From positions 1 through 64,000 of the forward strand of contig ARYC01002648.1 of NCBI GenBank assembly GCA_000711775.1: a stretch of 64,000 nt of DNA. Reading direction: 5' to 3'. The stretch is from Oxytricha trifallax. Its lineage: Eukaryota > Ciliophora > Spirotrichea > Sporadotrichida > Oxytrichidae. Below, piece after piece: positions 58,950 through 64,000 of the stretch (position 1 is its first letter; the number at the start of each line of letters is the position of its first letter). A model generated the notes under the pieces. The model was given only the letters and a program-made list of their open reading frames with translations, did not search any database and was not told the DNA's origin. Position numbers and translations under genes: made by a program.

Positions 58950-60900
58950 ATTTTAATAATAATAATTGGTTTAACTATGTTTTATATATTAATGAGAACA
59001 TAAATATTTTTTTAATTATAAATGATTACGTTTTTATTATTTTTACTAGTCGAACTTATTTCTTAGTACTTCTTATATTGTTATCATCCATTTAAAGTTG
59101 CGATTTAAGTTCCTTAAAAAAACCTGATACCTAATGTTATTTTCTGAATTGGCAAATATATATAATTGTTTCTTGAAATCTACATTTTATAACGACTTCA
59201 TTGTTTTTTAATATTACTTTTAGTTGCCACTAACTATATCTTTTATAATAATTTATTTTCTTACATTTTTTATTATACCATATTTTTAAATATTGCTTTT
59301 TGCATTTTTAATGCTTGGTCAAGCTCTTCTAGTAAATTAATCGAAATACTGTTTGATTTTTAAAATTAGATTTATGTTTTTTTGCATATCATTTTCAAAT
59401 ATATTTGATCCTATATTATTCTTGAAAATGTCCAAAATTCTTAAATTTAACAAATAAGGATTAAATTTAAGAGAAAGTTTAACATATTAGGATTTAATGC
59501 TTATACTTTGATATATTTTATTCACGTCGATAACTTACTCAAAAGAAAAAAATTTTATCACAAAGTCTCATGTCAATTTGCCTCATATGAACCTGATAAT
59601 TCCCTCTATAATAAATGTTCCTTGTTTATTTTTCAATTACTTTTACTTTTTATTTTTATAATTGTGGCTTGCTATTATGCCTAATTTTTTGAAGAAATGT
59701 CTAAAAACACTCAATTAATATATTATCAAAAATATGGAAATTTGTTTATTTTTTATAGTATATTGGCATATCATATATTTTTTATATCAGATTATGAACT
59801 AAGTTGGATATTTTTATCATTAGATTATCTTATTAATTTATTATAACTCCTATACTTTAAAGAAGATTTATTTGAAGATAATATAGAAAACTAAGAACAC
59901 GATTCTTTCTTATATTCTTTATAATTATTATTTTAATTCAAGATTAACTGTTCAAAGTAAATTAGTATGTAGTAGCTTTAATATAAAGAATATGCTGTAG
60001 TTATTAATTTGACTTAAAAAAAATAAAAAAATAAAAACAAATATTAAATATATTAAGGAATTTGATATTTTAAGGAAATCAAATATATAAATAATCAAAC
60101 AAATTGAAATTATATTTATAAGATTTTCTTGCATGATAGATGAAAAATTATTAATGGAAATTGATGAAATAGAAAATATAAATGTATTCTAGTAATTTAT
60201 AATTTAGCTTTAGTCATTATATTGAATACTAATTCATTTCTTTTACGACTAGGGAAGTCATTTAGAAAAAAATGAACTTATACTAGAGTCTTCTTGTTCA
60301 AATAACCAAAATATTTGTGGTATCGGAATTTTACTATTATTTTATATGCATTAAGAATTCAAATGACAACTTAAACAAAATTCTAAGAATTTGCATTTTC
60401 CTTATTTGATGACTAACAAGTGGGATTACAAGAGACTATATCAAAAGCGATTAAAATAAAGAATAGAGATTTACCCAACAGAATAGCAACTAAAGACATA
60501 AATAAAGAGTAATGAAATAGTAAAGGTATTAAAAAAATGTTACGGATAAATCTATGCCAAATAGTTTTGGTAAGACAGAAATAAACTACGGCTTGATAAA
60601 TTTTATTAGAGTCCAAGAAAAATTTGTGAACATTAACTTCTTTAAAAATTAATTTTTAATTAATTGAGATTGGACCAACTAGTTCAGAAACCCTAAATTA
60701 GTAAGAATATTAATAAACAAATTCAACTGAACAAACATAAAACACTTAAAAAGTTGATTATATAAATTGATTATTTATATAATTGTACTTGGGAGAATTA
60801 TTATTTAAAAATAATATTAATTGAATAAATGAAAGATTTAAGTTATTCTAATTGGATAAAGAAAAAGATAAATCTCACCAGCATAAGTGCAACAAAAGAA
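58950..60900. other. AT-rich spacer, nothing recognised
   Basis: Long T- then A-rich stretches; small frames here are simple-composition only. Confidence 0.35.
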
Positions 60901-60910
60901 TATTGAAACA

Positions 60911-61156
60911 ATGGATAATTGCCAAAATGATAATGAAAACTAAAAGTACAGGTTTAGTAAATTGTAAATGAAAAAGAGTATTAGCACGGAGATAGAATTG
61001 AATAATATCAATTCTTTAAAAAATGAAAGAAAATAAGCTTAATTTATTATTTATACATAATAATAAGACTTTTAGGTAGATAAAATAATTGAAAGTCTAA
61101 TCTAGCAAGAGGTAAACCTAATGTTAAACCTTAAGTGGACAATATTTAATGCGTGA
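60911..61156 (+). CDS. Unrecognised gene, first frame
   Basis: ATG 60911 to TGA 61154-61156, 81 residues: M-D-N-C-Q-N-D-N-E-N-Q-K-Y-R-F-S-K, then I-E-L-N-N-I-N-S-L-K-N-E-R-K. Many TAA codons read as Gln. The next frame starts at ATG 61149, inside this one's end. Confidence 0.5.
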
Positions 61157-61585
61157 GGAAAACAATAGAAATGCTAGCAGAGGTGTAAATGACCTTGATA
61201 ATAGCAGTCTAAGATTGACTAAAAAAGCAAGAAATTTTTATTATAAAAGGAAATTTTCATGGTTACCTTAGATAACCATGCAATGTGACTTTTCAATTTT
61301 GAGTATTTTATTAGAATAATACAGCCTGTGAACAACTTTTCTAGTAGTGAAAGAGATGAATCAGATCATATTTGACTTTCAATATGTTTTTATGAATTTA
61401 CTCAAAATGGGCGAAAATCTATTTCCTAAAATCTATCATAATTCCTTTTTTCTTACGAATTGCGAGAGCACAGGCATATAGAAATGCATGTAAAAGGATT
61501 CCAATTTATTTATTTGAAGCAGATCAGATGTGAATCTTATCAGAAATTGCAAACCATGGATTCGATAATATTATAAATACTATGA
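61149..61585 (+). CDS. Unrecognised gene, following frames
   Basis: 61149-61331 is 60 codons: M-R-E-E-N-N-R-N-A-S-R-G-V-N-D-L. An overlapping frame from about 61313 reads P-V-N-N-F-S-S-S-E-R-D-E-S-D-H, crosses TGA 61373-61375 and goes on as R-K-S-I-S-Q-N-L-S-Q-F-L-F-S-Y-E to TGA 61583-61585. These look like successive parts of one protein with the 60911 frame. Confidence 0.4.
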
Positions 61586-62280
61586 AGTGAAAATATCTAT
61601 AAATCTCAAGAATCCAATACCTCAAAACAAATTAAAGAAAGCTTTTGTGAATTAGAAAAGTACAGGGGCTAGATAACTGGAGTAAAATAAATCATAGGTA
61701 AGAAATAAAAAATAAGTAGCTACACTAAATCACAATTTCTTGAAGATACATTGAAAGGTATATATTGATATATAAATTAAGCTAGAAGTGGAAGAACAAT
61801 TCAATGAACATAAGAATCCAATATTCTATTCTTGATCCTATGGTCCTGGTTGTCAAGGATTAGCCTTGATAGAGAAAAATGTTGGTGTAACAAATTGAAA
61901 ATTCAATTTAAAATGTTTAGTAAGTTTTCAATAATTTGATATATGAAATTTAATAATCAAATTCATTGAATTATTATAATTATTAATTATGATAGCATCA
62001 TATTGGCTATAATTGTGAGTTATTACGGTTAATTTTTCAATAATTACAAAACTTATATACTATAATAATATTACTATTTAATAATCCAATAAATACTGAT
62101 GATCCTAGCATTATAATATTTGTGATAAGTTAATGTCATATAAAGAGATGTTAAATTGTATTAAAAAAATTTCAAATATTTTAAATTGTATCATGTGTTA
62201 ATATATGACTCTTATAACTTATTCTCTTTACCAGTATAATTACTCATTTAACTTAAAATAATAACATATTTTTGTAATCT

Positions 62281-62505
62281 ATGGCCTTGGCTTACTATCC
62301 ATTAATTTTATTAATCCTGCAGCAATAATCCACGGACTTTAAGAGTATAATCATACCAATAAGCTGCTTTAATACTCTGAAGACAAAAAAATGGATAATC
62401 CAAAGACTCTAGAACATTATAGATATTTTTGACACAGGAGGACAAATAAGAAGTTCTTATTCTTAAATTACTAATAATACTCAATAAGTTGAGGATGCAT
62501 AATGA
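62281..62505 (+). CDS. Unrecognised 74-residue frame
   Basis: ATG 62281 to TGA 62503-62505: hydrophobic start (M-A-L-A-Y-Y-P-L-I-L-L-I-L) that could be a signal or anchor sequence, then K-K-W-I-I-Q-R-L-Q-N-I-I-D-I-F-D-T. Confidence 0.4.
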
Positions 62506-62820
62506 TAGTAAAGAATATTTTGTGCTGAGAAAGATTGTTTACAAAGCTGAAGTCAACTAAACAGCAGACTTAGACAACTGTGGAGATATTGTAATCCTGA
62601 TAACAAATCATCTGACATGTGTGTTACTAAGACAATTTATGATATACTCTCATTCGATAAGATATAAATATCGAGATATTAGTTTATAGTTTATATTTAG
62701 GTCATGAAAATTGGCATTTCAATAAAAGATAAGAAGAAATACAATTAGATTACAAAGAAAGAAACGAATAACTATCACAGGAAGAGACACTTAGATGATG
62801 AGTATCAAATTACTAGATGA
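62506..62820 (+). CDS. Unrecognised coding segment with one TGA
   Basis: C-A-E-K-D-C-L-Q-S, TGA 62548-62550, then 89 codons in the same frame (S-R-L-R-Q-L-W-R-Y-C-N-P-D-N-K-S-S; K-E-T-N-N-Y-H-R-K-R-H-L) to TGA 62818-62820. Probably linked to the preceding frame by a one-base shift. Confidence 0.4.
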
Positions 62821-62824
62821 TTAT

Positions 62825-63765
62825 ATAAAATGAGCTAATTCTTCAGCATAGAATAAAATAATTTAATCCTCAAAGAACTAAAATGTCATTTAAACGGAAT
62901 ATCTAGAATTCATTATAGATAGAGAACTATCATTATAGAAAATTGTTAGGAAGTAGATGGAATTATAGGCCAATCAATAGATAACAAAACCATGACTTAT
63001 ATAGGGGCCATCTTTAAACTATCGGATCAATATCAAAACGGATGAGAATACCGTAAAGTACATATGATACAATTGATGTAAAAAAAAAACACAAATTTAA
63101 TAAGAAATAACTGAGAGAGTAAAATAATGAGATTAAGAATATCAATAAAGCTATAAATCATATTTCTTCAAAAATTATTATTTAATTAGTATATTTGTGA
63201 ACTTTCAACACTCTAGAGGAGTAACCTATCAATATAATTAAATTATAATGTATTTTAAATAAAAGTACTGTTAAATCCCAGTAACTTTAAGTTTAGTTAA
63301 TAGATTTAGACATACTAACCGAGAATATAAATAAATATTTGTGATATCCTGGAATATGTGTAGTTTGATAATTGATTCAATAAATTCACTTCTAATAATT
63401 ATGGGGAAAAGGATCCTCATATAATATGTATGTAGGAAGCAAAAATTACAAAATTACTCTCCCAGTATACAATGTTTAACAATCTATGAAGAAAATCTCT
63501 GGTTATTAACATGAAACTTTAACTATGGTGAAAAAATCAAGGACTTGAACTCTCTCTTCTTTCAATAGATAGAAAAATTATTAATCTCATTAAATAAGTT
63601 TATAATATTTATATCTCTCAACAATACATCATTATAAAAAATTTTGATTAAAAAATTAAGGAAAAATTGAAGGAAAATTGTTTATCACAATGGGCCATTT
63701 AAATTAAGCTGCTATTTATTTCTAGAATACAAATAAGAATACTATAACTGACTTGACGTCACAAA
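62825..63765. other. AT-rich DNA, nothing resolved
   Basis: Some mixed-composition patches, but no frame was judged reliable. Confidence 0.3.
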
Positions 63766-63769
63766 TAGC

Positions 63770-64000
63770 ATGGAATCTAAAAGGCTTGGTAACTCAAATA
63801 GGCAAGTTTCTTAAAAAACTCAGAATATTTAGCAATTAGAAAAATTTCTGTTTTTCAAGAATAGCTGGATAATTGAATGCAAAACAAAGTAAAATACTGA
63901 GACATATTTAGAGTTGTAATAAGAATAATAACAAGATGATTAAAAAGAAAACAAAATCAAACTCAGTCACAACAAATATTATCAGAGATAAAGTAGGCAA
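63770..64000 (+). CDS. Unrecognised gene, 5' part, runs off the window
   Basis: ATG 63770 opens 77 codons to the window end without TGA: M-E-S-K-R-L-G-N-S-N-R-Q-V-S-Q-K, then F-F-K-N-S-W-I-I-E-C-K-T-K, then a Gln/Asp-rich run (L-E-L-Q-Q-E-Q-Q-Q-D-D-Q-K-E-N). Five nearby TAA/TAG codons only make sense as Gln. Confidence 0.5.

Noticed and set aside
59952..60134. 60-residue hydrophobic frame, minus strand
   Set aside because: Arises from A-rich DNA; no protein-like features.
1..64000. Euplotid code (TGA = Cys, TAA/TAG stop)
   Set aside because: TAA and TAG occur inside conserved transposase motifs as Gln (Y-S-P-Q-F-N-G), and MT-A70-like genes end at TGA at the family's normal C-terminus.
1..64000. 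CRISPR arrays, tRNA or rRNA genes, bacterial promoters and ribosome binding sites
   Set aside because: No regularly spaced repeats, cloverleaf candidates or rRNA-like sequence were seen; the sequence is clearly eukaryotic.

Overview
This window looks like germline (micronuclear) DNA of a stichotrich ciliate of the Oxytricha/Stylonychia type. Three things point there. Convincing proteins appear only when TAA and TAG are read as glutamine and TGA as stop, for example the transposase core motif P-Y-S-P-Q-F-N-G, whose Q is TAG or TAA. One transposon end (2071-2087) is a G4T4 telomere-like repeat, the signature of TBE (telomere-bearing element) transposons. The DNA is very AT-rich, with short coding-looking blocks scattered between long AT-only spacers, as expected of a germline full of transposons and internal eliminated sequences (IES). 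A standard-code ORF search misses almost every gene here, so the coordinates come from manual reading in ciliate code 6.

The clearest content is five related TBE-like elements. Each keeps the same three-gene plan: a DD34E-type (IS630/Tc1-superfamily) transposase, a convergent small '22-kDa' gene, and a third gene on the transposase strand. E1 (1-2087) is the right part of a classical TBE. E2 (15266-20828) has about 400-bp terminal inverted repeats. E3 (about 39710-44211) and E4 (about 44290-48105) sit head to tail. E5 lies at about 52450-56615. In E3 and E4 the third gene is a protein kinase-like protein. In E2 and E5 it is a zinc-finger plus MT-A70 methyltransferase-like protein. All five 22-kDa genes carry a tiny GT-AG intron (26-40 nt) at the same place. 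Every copy has frameshifts, stops or lost catalytic residues, so all appear decayed.

Between the elements are many non-transposon coding segments. 9709-11462 holds the best intact unit: two ORFs of 160 and 424 codons overlapping by ATGA. 4758-4817 encodes a MORN repeat. Other unrecognised coding stretches lie at 3.5 kb, 6.3-9.0 kb, 11.7 kb, 13.9-15.2 kb, 21.2-24.0 kb, 25.1-27.3 kb, 31.1-31.9 kb, 32.8-38.3 kb, 49.7-52.4 kb, 56.8-58.9 kb and 60.9-64.0 kb. Many change reading frame every 50-150 codons, and some long frames contain single in-frame TGA codons. This fits either IES-interrupted gene segments (MDS) or old germline-limited genes in decay; the sequence alone does not decide.

Palindromic (foldback) elements occur at 19998-20434, 42005-42078, 43594-43836 and 48825-49250. 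The one at 43594 is flanked by an ATT duplication inside the E3 kinase gene, and removing it rejoins the reading frame. No rRNA, tRNA, CRISPR array or bacterial-type operon was seen.
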